NCBI GenBank assembly: GCA_964036665.1 | Contig: OZ038532.1 | Location: 2,170,001-2,234,000, forward strand | DNA: 64,000 bases | Direction of reading: 5' to 3' | Origin: Gordius sp. MW1 | Lineage: Eukaryota; Nematomorpha; Gordioida; Gordea; Gordiidae | Shown here: one piece after another, positions 47,339 to 58,845 of the stretch | How positions within the stretch are numbered: the stretch's first letter is position 1 | Layout of the letters: each line of letters begins with the position of its first letter | Translations under genes and position numbers: made by a program | Notes under the pieces: generated by a model | Seen by the model: the letters and a program-made list of their open reading frames with translations, nothing else | The model's database searches: none | Told to the model about the DNA's origin: nothing

Positions 47339-47456
47339 TTGTGCAATCTAAGAAGTTGGAATAAGGAAGGGGATATTATACTTACTTATAAAGAGGGCGA
47401 TAAAGCAAAGATTGTAATACAGGAGGAGATAGCTGCTACTTACAGCTATGCTATAG
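47339..47456 (+). CDS. Candidate coding exon (39 codons), product not recognised
   Basis: It is bounded by an ATACTTAG acceptor and a GGTAAGAG donor, phase 0 to phase 1. It reads LCNLRSWNKEGDIILTYKEG, then DKAKIVIQEEIAATYSYAIG. An in-frame stop overlaps the acceptor, as expected if the exon really starts there. The composition is charged and protein-like. It might belong with the 37546 and 43050 candidates to an unseen plus-strand gene. I do not recognise the family. Confidence 0.4.
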
Positions 47457-47667
47457 GTAAGAGGTTTTAATGATATTATTAAATTAATAGAGCATGTAAG
47501 GAGGGGGGGAGGGGGTAGAGAAATGATGGTTTAATGGTTGAAGGCAAACACATTTTTATTATAGTGTAGATGCGAAAATTGCCTTAAATTACCCTGCCAA
47601 ATTTTGACTAGACTTTATGGCAAATATAGTTTCGGCCATTTATTCTTAATATTATGTATGCTATAAT

Positions 47668-47839
47668 CATGGGCGTAGGCAGGGGGGGGGGGCTGGGGGG
47701 GGGCGGCCCCTAAATGCTGAAAAAAAAATTTATTCAATGCAAAATTCTTAAAAATTATGTTTTGCCCCCCCCCCCCCTAATTATACTTTTAAACGTTTCG
47801 CCCCCCCCCCCCCTAATCCAAAACCTGGCTAAACCCATG
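47668..47839 (+). mobile_element. hAT-like MITE (family B) with exact 8-bp duplication
   Basis: It begins CATGGGCGTAGGCAGGGGGG and ends AACCTGGCTAAACCCATG. The B-type blocks ATGTTTTGCCCCC and AAACGTTTCGCCCC are present. The exact duplication GCTATAAT lies at 47660-47667 and 47840-47847. Confidence 0.9.
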
Positions 47840-47995
47840 GCTATAATTAAGATAATGCACTACTAACTAAACTAATTACGTACAACATTCAAAAAATGAG
47901 TTACTATTAATGTATATTTTGAACTTAAGCGATTATTCTATTACGATGTAATTCAAATAAGTTTACTTATTAAGTAGATGTCATAAAGACTAACT

Positions 47996-48159
47996 CACGG
48001 GCGTAGCCAGTATTAGAATTAGAGGGTGGGCAATAATGAATTATGGAGGGGCAATATGATCATTTTTTTAAATATTATAGCCATAATTATATTAATTTAA
48101 AGAATTGAATTAAGAGGGGGGCAGCCGCCCATTTCTGCCACCCCCTGATTACGCCCATG
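47996..48159 (-). mobile_element. hAT-like MITE (family A, reversed)
   Basis: It begins CACGGGCGTAGCCAGTATTA and ends CCCTGATTACGCCCATG. The flanks GACTAACT / GATTAAAT match at 6/8. Confidence 0.78.
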
Positions 48160-48347
48160 GATTAAATTATACAAACTAAAAACTTCGTCAATTAACCAAG
48201 TACAAAATTTCAAATTACTCAATTTCTTTATTTTTTGATACATTTAAAATTAGGAATTAAATTAAGGTTATTTTCGATTCAGTTTAAAGTGTAAATTGTT
48301 TAACTCATGAAAATATCAAAGCTTACTCGCAAATCATTCCAAGCTAG

Positions 48348-48625
48348 CATGGGCGTAGCCAGGTTTTGGAATGGGGGGGGGGGGGGAACGTTTGAAAGTT
48401 CAATTAGAAAGGGGCAAAAATTCTTGGTCTGGATTTTAGAAGGCTATGCTATATATTAATCATAAGGGGAATGGCTTAGCCCGAACCTCACCCTAAATTC
48501 ATAAATCTTTAATATTTAATAAAAATATTGTTTAATTTCCAGAAAATTCTTTTTTACCCCCCGACCCCCACCTCTTTAAGTCATTACTGTCTACTCTAAA
48601 GTAAAATATCGCTCGGCCCACGTCC
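48348..48625. mobile_element. Truncated family B MITE followed by a decayed family A MITE
   Basis: CATGGGCGTAGCCAGGTTTT with a G-run (48348-48430) lacks its second end. A decayed A-type element follows (GGGGAATGGCTTAGCCCGAA to CGGCCCACGTCCATTC, about 48468-48625). Confidence 0.55.
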
Positions 48626-49216
48626 ATTCATATTTTGTTTAGCGACATTAACCAGCATACAATTTGCGAAATAAATTTTTTTTCATTTTACCAATTAAAA
48701 ACGATTTTTTGCATCATATATATTACTTGTTTTTCCTGTGAAAGAATATCTTTGTTCAAAGTAGCACATGTCATCTTACATGCCAATAATGCGTAATTGG
48801 CATTATACACTAAGAATCCACATCGTCGTCCAAATATCTTTCTATAATTTTTGCAAATCAAAAGCCAGGATTTTCACGAGGGGGAATCTGGCAAAAAAAA
48901 AATTTTGCAACGCATTTTGTCAAAATTCAATCAAATTAAATTAGATGCATATATTATGTATCTAAGTTTTTATAAGTGTCTTAAAGTCTTTGATGTAACT
49001 AAACTATAATATTTAACCCATTTAATTTAGTTATTAATTAAAAAACAGCCGCCCCCCCCCCCCTTGTTATTTAGGCGACTGCTTTAAAACCAAGTTATAT
49101 AATTTTAAAATAACTCCCTAAATATATATAGAATCTTTTGCAGATCATAATTAAAATAATGTCAAAAAGTTAGGTTTTTAAAGAGAAAATTATATATTTT
49201 TGACAACAGATAAATG

Positions 49217-49367
49217 TATGGACGTAGCCAGGATTGGATTTAGAGATAGATAATAATAATTTAGAAAGGGGCAAAAGATTTTTTTTTAAATTTTAGCCAT
49301 ACTTATATAAAATTTTAAGGATTTTTGTGGAATTTCCCCTCCCTACCATCCCCTGCCTACGCTCATG
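49217..49367 (-). mobile_element. hAT-like MITE (family A, reversed) with exact 8-bp duplication
   Basis: It begins TATGGACGTAGCCAGGATTG and ends CCCTGCCTACGCTCATG. The exact duplication GATAAATG lies at 49209-49216 and 49368-49375. Confidence 0.88.
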
Positions 49368-49375
49368 GATAAATG

Positions 49376-50449
49376 TCTTTAAACTAATAGTAAGTCATCA
49401 AAATAAATCACATTATAATCTGAATATAGCACATATTTAAAAATTTATCACGATACAGTAAATTACGACCCCCGCAGATGGGAAGGCGGAAAGGTTAAAA
49501 ACCAAATTAACCTCTTTAATAGAGAAACGATTGAGAAAATTACTGAATTAATTTCTTCAACTTAGTCAGGAATTAAAGAAAGAACGAACTGTTAATATTA
49601 ATACTTTCTTAACTTAAGAATGGGGGGGGGAGAAAGCCTTCCATGCCTCCCGCTAGCTACGTAATTGATAATTCTTTATGGTTAAAATCAACATGGTCTT
49701 ATTAATTTTTCTGGACCCAATGGCCGGGCGGTTTTTGGGGGCAGGGTTGATAGGATTGGGAATGAATAGTAATGAGGATATTATAAACTGATTACTAATT
49801 TTTTAGTTTCATTTTATGGTGCATAACCACCCAGATTTACCCTCAATCGAGGTCTCTAAATTTTGGTCGGAGCCTTTTGGCAAATTAGAGGGCAAGTGGG
49901 GGGGGGGGGAGGTGGGAGTCATAAAGAAGTCAAAGCGCGACGCTGCAGTGTTTATGTCTTTTTATTAAGGCGGCGTAGTTAAAATTGGGACAGGATCATT
50001 ATGACACCTGAACGTCAGACACTTAGAAAAGCCATCATCTTCTTTAATAACAACTCCTTCCCTCCGTCCATCCAACCCTTGAAGTCATTATGTCTAAGTT
50101 AATCGGAACTTCCATAAAATTGGATAATAAACCTAAATTGAAAATTTTGGAATAATTTAAAGCTTACCCCTCGTTCACTCCCCATTCCCCAAATCTATTA
50201 TTGACCGTCGACCTCAAATCGTACTTACACTGCATGACGGTCATATGTGTCGTTGAGTTAATTATCGATATTATTACCCACTAAATTTTATTAGCAAACT
50301 CTTTAGTCTTACATTACGCCAATCCATCCCAAATCAAATCGATTAATTATGAGCCAACATTTTTGACAAACCTTTTAAAGCAAATGTCTCGCGCGTTTCG
50401 ATAATTCGCCCACCTCAATATGTGTCCCATAAAAACGTCCATCTTCTAA
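49376..50449. other. Intergenic stretch upstream of Wnt7
   Basis: Two G-runs (about 49622 and 49900) may be MITE cores without ends. The last few hundred bases are less AT-rich and should include the Wnt7 promoter and 5' UTR, but no defined element is identifiable. Confidence 0.4.
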
Positions 50450-53400
50450 ATGGACCGTACAATAATCAATGGTAGAAGGGGGCTCAGAAGGTGTAATTTA
50501 TTTTTATTTTCCCTTCTCCTAATCCTAACCTTGACCTGCTTATTCGACAGGGCACTCTCATCCGTAGTGGCTTTAGGTGCAAACGTTATATGCAGCAAGA
50601 TCCCAGGTCTCGCCCCGCAACAAAGGCTAATCTGCCAACGGACTCCGGAGGCAGTCATAGCTATATGGCAAGGAGCTAAGCTAGGTCTATCGGAATGCAG
50701 ATGGCAATTTAGAAATCAACGTTGGAATTGTACTATGATTACGACAGGAGGGGCAGGAACCCGTTCTTTCTCCACAGCTTCAACAAGCCTCAAGTCCGAT
50801 AATATTGTCCGATTTCCCAAGTCAACTTCTATTACAGCTCGTGGAGGAACAACTATATACGATTATCAAAATTCAGCCTCTTTCGTTTTTGGACCCGTTT
50901 TCATGAGAGGTAGGTAGATTGATGATAGAAGTGATGTAAGTTTTTCGTGAAAAAGGCATGTTGGAAAAATATAAAAAAAATTTGGGCTTTTATAAGGTAA
51001 CCAGGGTTTAATGAACCATTGGAGACCACGTAAAAAAACTTTTATGTGCTGAGTCATTAAGTTATATGTAGAGGAAGAAGTATAAATAATACTTTTGCCT
51101 AAAAAAATCAATAATTTTACAGGCGCGGCGGCTATTCCTTTGTAGTCTCATATTCTTTTCTTAATTTTTTGGCTGAAAAATGTGCTACCGATTATTAAAT
51201 TACTGAACGCGTCCCGACTCTCAAACATGTCGGTATCTTTAACAACAAAGGCCTGATCAGATATGTATTGTGTCTGAAGAGGGGAAATCTATGTTTTTAA
51301 CCCATTTTTAAATAATTTAATTAAGGTTTTATTGTAGAGTATAAGTGTTGCGGCCTTGACAAATTATTAAATACAATTTTTAACTTTGAATTCACTTCAT
51401 AGGTATACATCCTAAAATCAATATGTTTTTAAAAAATATTATAAAAATTTTCTTCAGTTTACGGGCGTAGCTAGAGTCTGAATTACAGGGTGGGGGCAAT
51501 AATGATTTAGGGAGGGGAAAAATAGTAAACATTTTAGCCATAATTTTTTAAATTTTAAAGATTTTTACGATGGGCAGCCGCCCCTCCCTGCCTCTCATCC
51601 CCCCATGCTTCAGCCTATGAGAAAAAAATTTAATTGTTTGATTTTCATAGATTAGTTAATAATAGGTTGGAAGTTAACATTTATTATATTTACCTTTTTT
51701 AATATACAATGATTTATTTTAGAATAACTCATTAGTTTCTATCTAACATTTATTGATCCAATGGAAATTGTTACACATATAATAGCGGTGTATAATTTGG
51801 TAGACTATAAAATTATATTTTTTTTACTCAATTTAAAGGATGAAATGAAATTATAGTTTTAATGGGGCAGTTCAGCCAGACATTAAAGAATTATGCTGTT
51901 AATATAACCTAAAACGCGGCTTTTAGATAAAAGGAAGGACAGGGAAAAGGGGGTACGACAAAATTGCCATTAAATATGTCGTTTTGTAGAAACATGTTGT
52001 TGTTACACATAAAAACATAGTGATCCAATAAATTATGTTTCATTTTTTATATGGGAAGCAATATTAATAAACTATCACCTAGAGTCAAATATTTATTTAA
52101 AGTTCGTGATAAAATTAAATTTGTTTAAATACCGTTTTCCATAAAAATATTATCAATTTTATGCAACGTAACTTTTTACACTGGACAATGTAATAGTTGT
52201 CAACTTGGCACATTTGCTTCTCAACGCTTAAAAAATTCGTAATTTTTGTAACCAATTAGTTGAAAAGGGTAATAACTTTTAGAGTTTATTTAACACTGAC
52301 GGCTTTCTTCAGATTATTAGATGGTATGGGGTTAACCAGCATTGGGAGGGGACAATAATGATTTAGGGAGGGGCAAAATGATCATTTTTTGAAATTTCAG
52401 CCGTATTTTTAATAAAATTCAACAAATTTTTGGATTTAAAGGGAAGCAGTCGCCCCTCTCTGCCCCCCTCTAGCTACGCCTAATCATTTAGAAAAACGAG
52501 CCAGCCTATTTAAATGATAACTTTTTTCAAGGTTTGTAAACACAATAATAATAATATAATGATAATGAATATTATTTTGTTGTTTATAACTTTCTAGCTA
52601 GTAGAGAAGCGGCATTTATGTATGCGGCAACTTCATCGGGTGTTATGTACGCCGTGATACAGGCATGTAGCAAAGGAAACATCTCCAATTGCGGTTGTGA
52701 TAAAAGCAAAGAATCCGGATTCACACCTCAAGGATGGAAATGGGGTGGTTGCTCGGCCGATATGAAGTATGGCATGCAAATGGCCCGTCGTTTTGTGGAT
52801 TCTCGGGAAATAGAAGGTGACGAAAGGTCCCTCATGAATTTACACAACAATCGAGTGGGACGCAAGGTTAATTTAATAGATTTTTATTATATTATTAACT
52901 GTTTAATTTAATTTATTTGCCAAAATTGAAATTTTTTGTATAATCCACTTAGCGTAGAGATGGGCTTAGTTGAGGGGGGCAAGGAGGAATGACTGCTTCC
53001 CCTTCAAATCAAAAATGCTTATTGATGTTAGGTTTAAAATTTTAAGACATCATCATTCTGTCCCTCTCAGTCACTTTTGCCCTCTTCTTAACCATATCAA
53101 TTTGCATTTATTTTATTCATAGAACTTTTGGGAGGGGGACCGTTTTTGGGTTGTTGATAGGGTAGGAGAAAGTCGATTTATTTAATAATCTTAATATTAA
53201 TTTCTGGTTGATGGCGTGAATTATCTTCATGGGCGTAGCCAAGGGGGGGGGGCAGGGAGGGGCGGCTGCCCCCCTCTAAATCCAAAAAATTGTTGAAATT
53301 CATTAAAATTATGGCTGAAATTCAAAAAATGTTCATTTTACCTTTCCCTAAACATCCTTTAATCATTATTGCCCCCCTCTAATTCCAAAGCTGGTACGCC

Positions 53401-55224
53401 CATGATTATGTTAGAGGCTTTATAAGGGAAAAGTCAACTATATTTAAGACCCCACATATATGTCGTATTTTAGAATAGTAATGTCTAGATTAATTTCGAA
53501 AATTTGTTTATTTTTATAATAATTATTATTTATACCTTTTTAGAAAATTGTTATATTTAATTAATGCAATTTATATGTACCATAACCAAATTAGTATTGA
53601 ATCCAAGAGCGTTCTTCAATTCTCGAACCTATGATTGTGATTTCTATAATCCGATCATAATATATTCTAGTCAAAGCAATAAATCATGTTGATTACTGTT
53701 TTTTAAAATTGTTTAGGACATCAGATCTTGGTGGCCGTATTACAAAATAATGTATTATCTATCAAATCCCTTTGTCAAAAAATTCACAAGTTAACTCCTA
53801 TGATATATTTTAGGCGCTAAAAATGAATGAGGAGTTAGATTGCAAATGCCACGGTGTTTCAGGTTCCTGTACCATGAAAACTTGCTGGGTCACTTTACCC
53901 CCATTCCGAAGGATTGGAGATGTGCTAAAGAAAAAATACGAAAGAGCCAAACAAGTCGAGCCCCTGGTGGATCGAAGGTTTACCCATTAAATTTAAAATA
54001 AAAACTAATGATTGTTATTTGATAAACGGTTCTAGATTATATAAACACCTTGCCCAAAGGATTTTTTATTAAATTTTATGAGGTTTAATTCAACAGAGAT
54101 GATATATTAGATATAAGTAAGACTTGCTTATGCGCCGTAGGCGAAGTTTGAATTATATAAAGGCAAAATGTTAAAGTCAGGTTTTTAAAATTATTTAATG
54201 ATTGTTTTCTCCTCTCCTTAAATTGGCTGACTACGCACATGTCTTGATTTTATCACCATACATGGGCGTTGACTACGCACATGTCTTGATTTTATCACCA
54301 TACATGGGCGTAGCCAGCATTGGATTTAGAGGGGGGACAATAATAATTTAGCGAGGGGCAAATTGACATTTAATCCAAATTATAACCTTAATTTTAATAG
54401 AATGCAAAGAAGTTTTGATTTTATAGGGGAGTAGCAGCCCCTCCCTGCAACCCTCTGGCTAAGCCCATGTCACCATATTATATATTAATGTGTAAATTAT
54501 ATAAAACTCTATGCTGTAACCAAAACTTCTGTGTTCAATTTCACTTAAATCATAAGGATTTTCGCAATTTCAAAGCATATTTTTTGGCTGAATGATTTAC
54601 TTTAAAGTCAATCAATTCAAAACAACACCAGTTATAAGCAGCTTCTAAATGCCGAGTAATCACCAAGTTTTTTTCCCTGAAAAAATCACACGGGAAAACT
54701 AACTATAAATTATTAGGTGAGTAATTAACAACTTTTTATTAAAATTGTCTGATACATAGCAAAAAGGCGGTTTTTGTTTTAAGATTCGAAAGTGAAATTT
54801 TTTCTACCCCTACCTGTCCGCTCTAAAAGAAATTTTACTAACAACCTATATTTTAATAAGGTAATTACTATCATATATTCACCTAAACTTTCTATGCTTT
54901 AGGTCTCGGAGACCGGTCTTTTTAAAGCTCAAACACGGTAGCAAGGGTATCTACAAAAAACCGCGAAAAGGGCACTTAGTCTATTTACAGCGCTCCCCGA
55001 CCTATTGTGAATACGATTTGGGCATGGGATCGCTGGGAACCCAAGGTAGACATTGTAACAAAACGTCTCAACGGGCGGACAGTTGTGATGTGCTTTGTTG
55101 TGGTCGGGGCTATAATACATTCCAGAGCGATCGGGTTTGGCAATGTGAATGCAAATTTCATTGGTGTTGTTACGTGGAATGCAAAAAGTGCAGCGAACGG
55201 AGAGAAGAATACACTTGTAAATAA
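50450..55224 (+). CDS. Wnt7: Wnt7-family secreted signalling ligand, 4 exons
   Basis: Exons 50450-50909, 52598-52866, 53814-53977 and 54903-55224 join in frame (phases 1, 0, 2) into 404 residues. Wnt proteins are lipid-modified secreted ligands for Frizzled receptors. A hydrophobic signal segment (about residues 16-31) is followed by [18 protein letters not shown], the N-terminal signature that marks Wnt7. RWNC is at 91-94. Exon 2 has SREAAF and [12 protein letters not shown] NCGCDKS, then [10 protein letters not shown]. Exon 3 has [10 protein letters not shown], whose first Ser (residue 259) is the expected acylation site. Exon 4 has the C-terminal cysteine block [25 protein letters not shown] and a terminal CK. 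Between RWNC and SREAAF lie about 60 residues, against roughly 20 in typical Wnt7; the extra part is Ser/Thr/Gly-rich. Each intron carries MITEs, and none interrupts an exon. The gene looks intact. Confidence 0.95.
51460..51618 (-). mobile_element. hAT-like MITE (family A, reversed) in Wnt7 intron 1
   Basis: It begins TACGGGCGTAGCTAGAGTCT. The interior GGGGGCAATAATGATTTAGG and GGGCAGCCGCCCCTCCCTG is clear. The right end (CCATGCTTCAGCCTATG) is decayed. Confidence 0.68.
52326..52483 (-). mobile_element. Decayed hAT-like MITE (family A, reversed) in Wnt7 intron 1
   Basis: It reads TATGGGGTTAACCAGCATTG, GACAATAATGATTTAGGGAG and CTCTAGCTACGCCTAAT. It is recognisable by its interior and carries point changes at both ends. 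Confidence 0.68.
52955..53108 (+). mobile_element. Decayed hAT-like MITE (family A) in Wnt7 intron 2
   Basis: It reads GATGGGCTTAGTTGAGGGGG to TTGCCCTCTTCTTAACCATA. The right GCTACGCCCATG is lost. Confidence 0.5.
53228..53404 (+). mobile_element. hAT-like MITE (family A) in Wnt7 intron 2
   Basis: It begins CATGGGCGTAGCCAAGGGGG with GGGGCGGCTGCCCCCCTCT and ends AAAGCTGGTACGCCCATG. The flanks ATTATCTT (53220-53227) and ATTATGTT (53405-53412) match at 7/8. Confidence 0.88.
54228..54311 (+). repeat. Perfect 42-bp tandem duplication in Wnt7 intron 3
   Basis: The unit 54228-54269 is repeated at 54270-54311. It contains TGACTACGCACATGTCTTGA, then TTTTATCACCATACATGGGC and GT, so it includes the target duplication and the first nine bases of the adjoining MITE. 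The duplication is therefore later than the MITE insertion. Confidence 0.85.
54303..54469 (-). mobile_element. hAT-like MITE (family A, reversed) with exact 8-bp duplication in Wnt7 intron 3
   Basis: It begins CATGGGCGTAGCCAGCATTG and ends CCCTCTGGCTAAGCCCATG. The exact duplication TCACCATA lies at 54295-54302 and 54470-54477. Confidence 0.9.
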
Positions 55225-56728
55225 TGAGGATTAGTCACGTCGTCATCTGGTGTTTTTAAGAACGGCTGGGTTTTGATTGGACGTCTTTTGGTTTTGGCTG
55301 ACTAAACTTTGTTATTCGTAGCCGCATAAATAGACTAAAGTTTTTTGGTCAAACTTTGGTCTGTTTATGTTGAGTCGACCAAAATCAAAGGTCGACCAAA
55401 TGAAACCCACCCTTTTTTAAAACGCTACCATCCATCCATCAATGAAATTCTCCCCTCCAGTTCAGAGCATCTAACTGTGCTGGTCATATAAGACTAATGA
55501 AACCGTGGAAGTTATAAAAATAGTTAAATTTATTTATCAAGTGGCCTACTAATCGTATTAACGTTCTGGTTTATAAAGCATCCACAAAACAATTAATATT
55601 TTTTTTTGACCTTTACCCCTTCTATTCCCTATTTAAACGCGCGCGGTTTAAACAGTATTTTTCCCCTGTACTTTTAAAACATAGATCTTGTGAGGGCGGA
55701 GGAAGAGGGAGTTATGTTGTTAGTTGTGAATAATGAAGAATCTCAATTGAAATCTCTAATATTAGTCAATCACACACCTACATCATTTCATTTTGTTATA
55801 CATTTTCGCGACATTTTAAACATTCCCTTAAGTCCCCAGCTTTTATGATAATTCTAGCATTCCCATCCTTCGCACCCAAATGATAGCATAATATTTTTGC
55901 CTATTTATATCGAATTTCGCACTTAATAATTGCCAATATATTTTTATACCCGATTTTTTTATTACGTCGCCTATTTATAATTCATTCCACACTAGTTATT
56001 ATTGATCATTGAATGTGTGAATATTGATTGAACCGCACGTGTATACCTATTATCAATTTGTGTATTATTCATTTGAATCCCGGTGTATACCTTTTGAGCT
56101 GAGCCGATTATCGATAGAATAAACAAATCCTTAAATTGTAAGTTTCTCTAAAATTTAACATCACTAGTGATGCGGAAAATAAGAGAAAAATTTCGATTTC
56201 TTGAGCCGAGATCGAGACAAGATATTCGACCTCTAAACGAGACGAGATTTTATTAGTGAGATATCGGCTTTAAAATTTATATTGACCATCATGATCATAA
56301 TATAGTGGATTTAAATGTGTATTTATAATAATGTGATACACATTTATAAAATGTATATTAATATAAATGGAGTATCTTTAGTATTGGGTAATTTACACAC
56401 CCAAATAACCTCTTATAGTTAAACTGGTAAAATTTTAGCTTGTTGAATAATATGTGAGTAGATATTATTAGATATTTTATTGCAGATTTAAATCCTTAGC
56501 TTTATATATTATATAATATAAACAAATAGACTTAAACTGAGCTTTAATGAAGTAGTATATATTACTAGGCCATCTTTTAATTTCCCACAAATTACGTCAT
56601 CCTGTCTGATGTGATAAATTTTTAATCGGTGTTTAATAAATCAAAAATTTATGTAAAAATAATAAACGTGCGATTAATTCTTTAGGAACGAACTGATTAC
56701 GGTTATATCATAGAACTATAGTTCGTGT
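55225..56728. other. Wnt7 3' flank and intergenic DNA
   Basis: It starts with the Wnt7 3' region and holds one AACGGCTGG-family MITE (55250-55429). A CGAGATCGAGACAAGA / ACGAGACGAGATTTTA segment (about 56205-56250) is similar to 24995-25045. No gene is seen. Confidence 0.45.
55250..55429. mobile_element. hAT-like MITE (AACGGCTGG family)
   Basis: The ends TTTTTAAGAACGGCTGGG and CCCACCCTTTTTTAAAACGC are inverted. Internal blocks are TTTTGGTTTTGGCTGAC and GTCGACCAAAATCAAAGGTC. It lies just downstream of the Wnt7 stop. Confidence 0.65.
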
Positions 56729-58127
56729 TAGAGATCTGCAACGGACCGTTTTTAGAGGGTCGGCCCGCCCGTACCCGTTTCCAAAATTTCAAGGCCCGTT
56801 GGCGCCCGTAAATTTTTATTAACACTTAAGTCCGGTCCGAGCCCGTCCGTAAATTTTTCCCCGTCCAAGCCCATTTAGAAAAACGTTAGGCCCGCCGCCC
56901 AAGCCCGTTCAAAAAAATTTAAAATTTATTTAAAAAAGAAAAATGTGTGAAATAATAAAGCACTACAATTTTGGGGCATTGTAACAAAAAAGGAATTAAA
57001 CTTACTTATAATAAAAAAAACAAAGCTAGCGAAGACTTACATTTAAGTTTGTCAATGAAGTTAATTTCATTTGACCTTTATTAAAATTAGATATAATGAA
57101 GTACAAATTTATTTGACCCCACCCGTTTTAAAAAATATGTTATAGCCTAATTTCAACTTTATGTAGTTCATTTCCTGAATTATAGAAAAAACACTATTTA
57201 TAAGGTTTCTTTCTACCTTAAAACTACTTAACTTTGTCAAAAAAAATTAAGTACTTTGCAACTTTATGATTTAAATTGACATTATAATTTTATTTATGCA
57301 TTAAGGTTTCTTTATTATTTTATGATTATAGTAATTTAAATTTATTTGATTAATTAAATTTCAATATTGTACTACCATTAAATTACTTTAAGAATTACAT
57401 AAGAATATTCCACTTTCAATGATTTACTTTTATTTGATTAATTTAAATTAATACACCTTAGAAGTTACAATTCAGGATTACCAACCATTAAACAAATACT
57501 TTAATAAAATTACATGAGAATATTTTGATAAGCAGTTTATAATGATTTGAATAATTTATATCAGTTAATACACCTAAAGTTTTAGATTTTATAACAAAAA
57601 TATTTATTAAATTATATAGCACTAATAGTAATTATGCCAGTAAAATGTGTGATAAAATTAAACACCGAAATTTTGGTGCATTGTAAATATGTATTTAAAC
57701 TTACTTATAAAAGAATATACGAAGCTATAATCTTAGTTATGTAAACGAAAATCTATAGCAAATAGAATAAAAATGTTTTAAAGTCAAATTTAGCGCTTGA
57801 AAAACCAATTATGCTACAGGATATACAAAAATTATGGGTTAAAAAAATTAAGCAATTAATTATCTATATATTTGATAAAATCATATATTTATATAATTGT
57901 CTGCCTTTAAGGACCTTTGTAATTCCATGACCGTTTATATAATCTCAGGCCCGTTCAAGCCCGTTCTTAAAACGTCAGGCTTGTTCAAGCCCTTTAAAAA
58001 AATCTCAGGCCCGCCCGAGCCCGTTCCATTATTTGTTATGCCCGGCCGGGCCCGGCCCGTTAAAATTTTATGATACAAAGCCCGTCCGTACCCTTCCGCG
58101 GGCCGGGCCTGCCCGTGCAGATCTCTA
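56729..58127. mobile_element. hAT-like element with GC-rich subterminal repeats
   Basis: The terminal repeats TAGAGATCTGCA and TGCAGATCTCTA have flanks GTTCGTGT (56721-56728) and GTTCGTGA (58128-58135), a 7/8 match 8-bp duplication. Both ends are built from GCCCG/CCCGTCCG-type repeats (for example CCCGGCCGGGCCCGGCCCG near 58040). The AT-rich interior contains an imperfect direct repeat of about 85 bp (56943-57035 and 57645-57728). No transposase is visible, so it is non-autonomous (1399 bp). Confidence 0.82.
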
Positions 58128-58409
58128 GTTCGTGAAAAGCTTTACTTATTTTTGCAAATGGTCTCAGTTATTTCAAATATGTAAATGACCTGTTTATAAA
58201 GGTTTTTAAATAAAAGTGGTTCACCATCTTGATTTTATTATAATTTTTTTTTGACTTTTTAAAAAATTTATAATAAATTAAGGGAAATATTTAGATAGTA
58301 TAAACAGTAGCGGAGCCAGCGAGGGCCAAAGGGGTCAAGGCCCCCCCCCAAGGAAAAAATCCTCCTCAAGCAATTATTAGTATCTTCCTTTTATGCCTGT
58401 TTATCACCT

Positions 58410-58700
58410 AGCTGGTGGTCAGTCCTTTCGACACAGTTTCCATATGTCTCTAAATTTACATAGATCTCTCTTTATCTTGTAAATTTTCTTATCGTGCCTA
58501 ATTTTATGAATCCACGTAAGCTTGGGTCTACCTATCCTTCGTTTTCCTACGATACTTATCTTCTCAATTTTCTCTCCACATGGCCATACCATCTTAGTCT
58601 GTAGGTATTAGACGTTACACCCAAAATTCTTCTTATTTCTTCATTTCGCTTATGTTCATTTTGGCTTACTCCTAGCACTCATCTTGACATTCTCATCTAC
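58410..58700 (-). mobile_element. 3' remnant of an RTE-like non-LTR retrotransposon
   Basis: Minus-strand translation gives the familiar C-terminus LRWYGHVERKIEKI, then KRRIGRPKLTWIHKI, with stops and no RT domain left. It is from a different lineage than 2129-5151. A C-run segment (about 58316-58352, AGCGGAGCCAGCGAGGGCC) immediately left looks like another transposon end. Confidence 0.65.
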
Positions 58701-58845
58701 TATCGGTCGATTCTGGTCTGTTTTTCAAATTTCGACTAAGCCTAGAGGTCGACTAAGAAAAACAGACCAAAAAAGCGTCGGTCTGTTTATGTTCAGTCGA
58801 CTAGAACCAAAGGTCGCCCAAATAAAATTCAGCCGTTCTACCCTA
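58700..58845. mobile_element. hAT-like MITE (AACGGCTGG family), partial
   Basis: It contains GTCTGTTTTTCAAATTTCGA, CTAAGCCTAGAGGTCGAC, GAACCAAAGGTCGCCC and the end ATTCAGCCGTTCTACC. The left end is not preserved. Confidence 0.6.
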
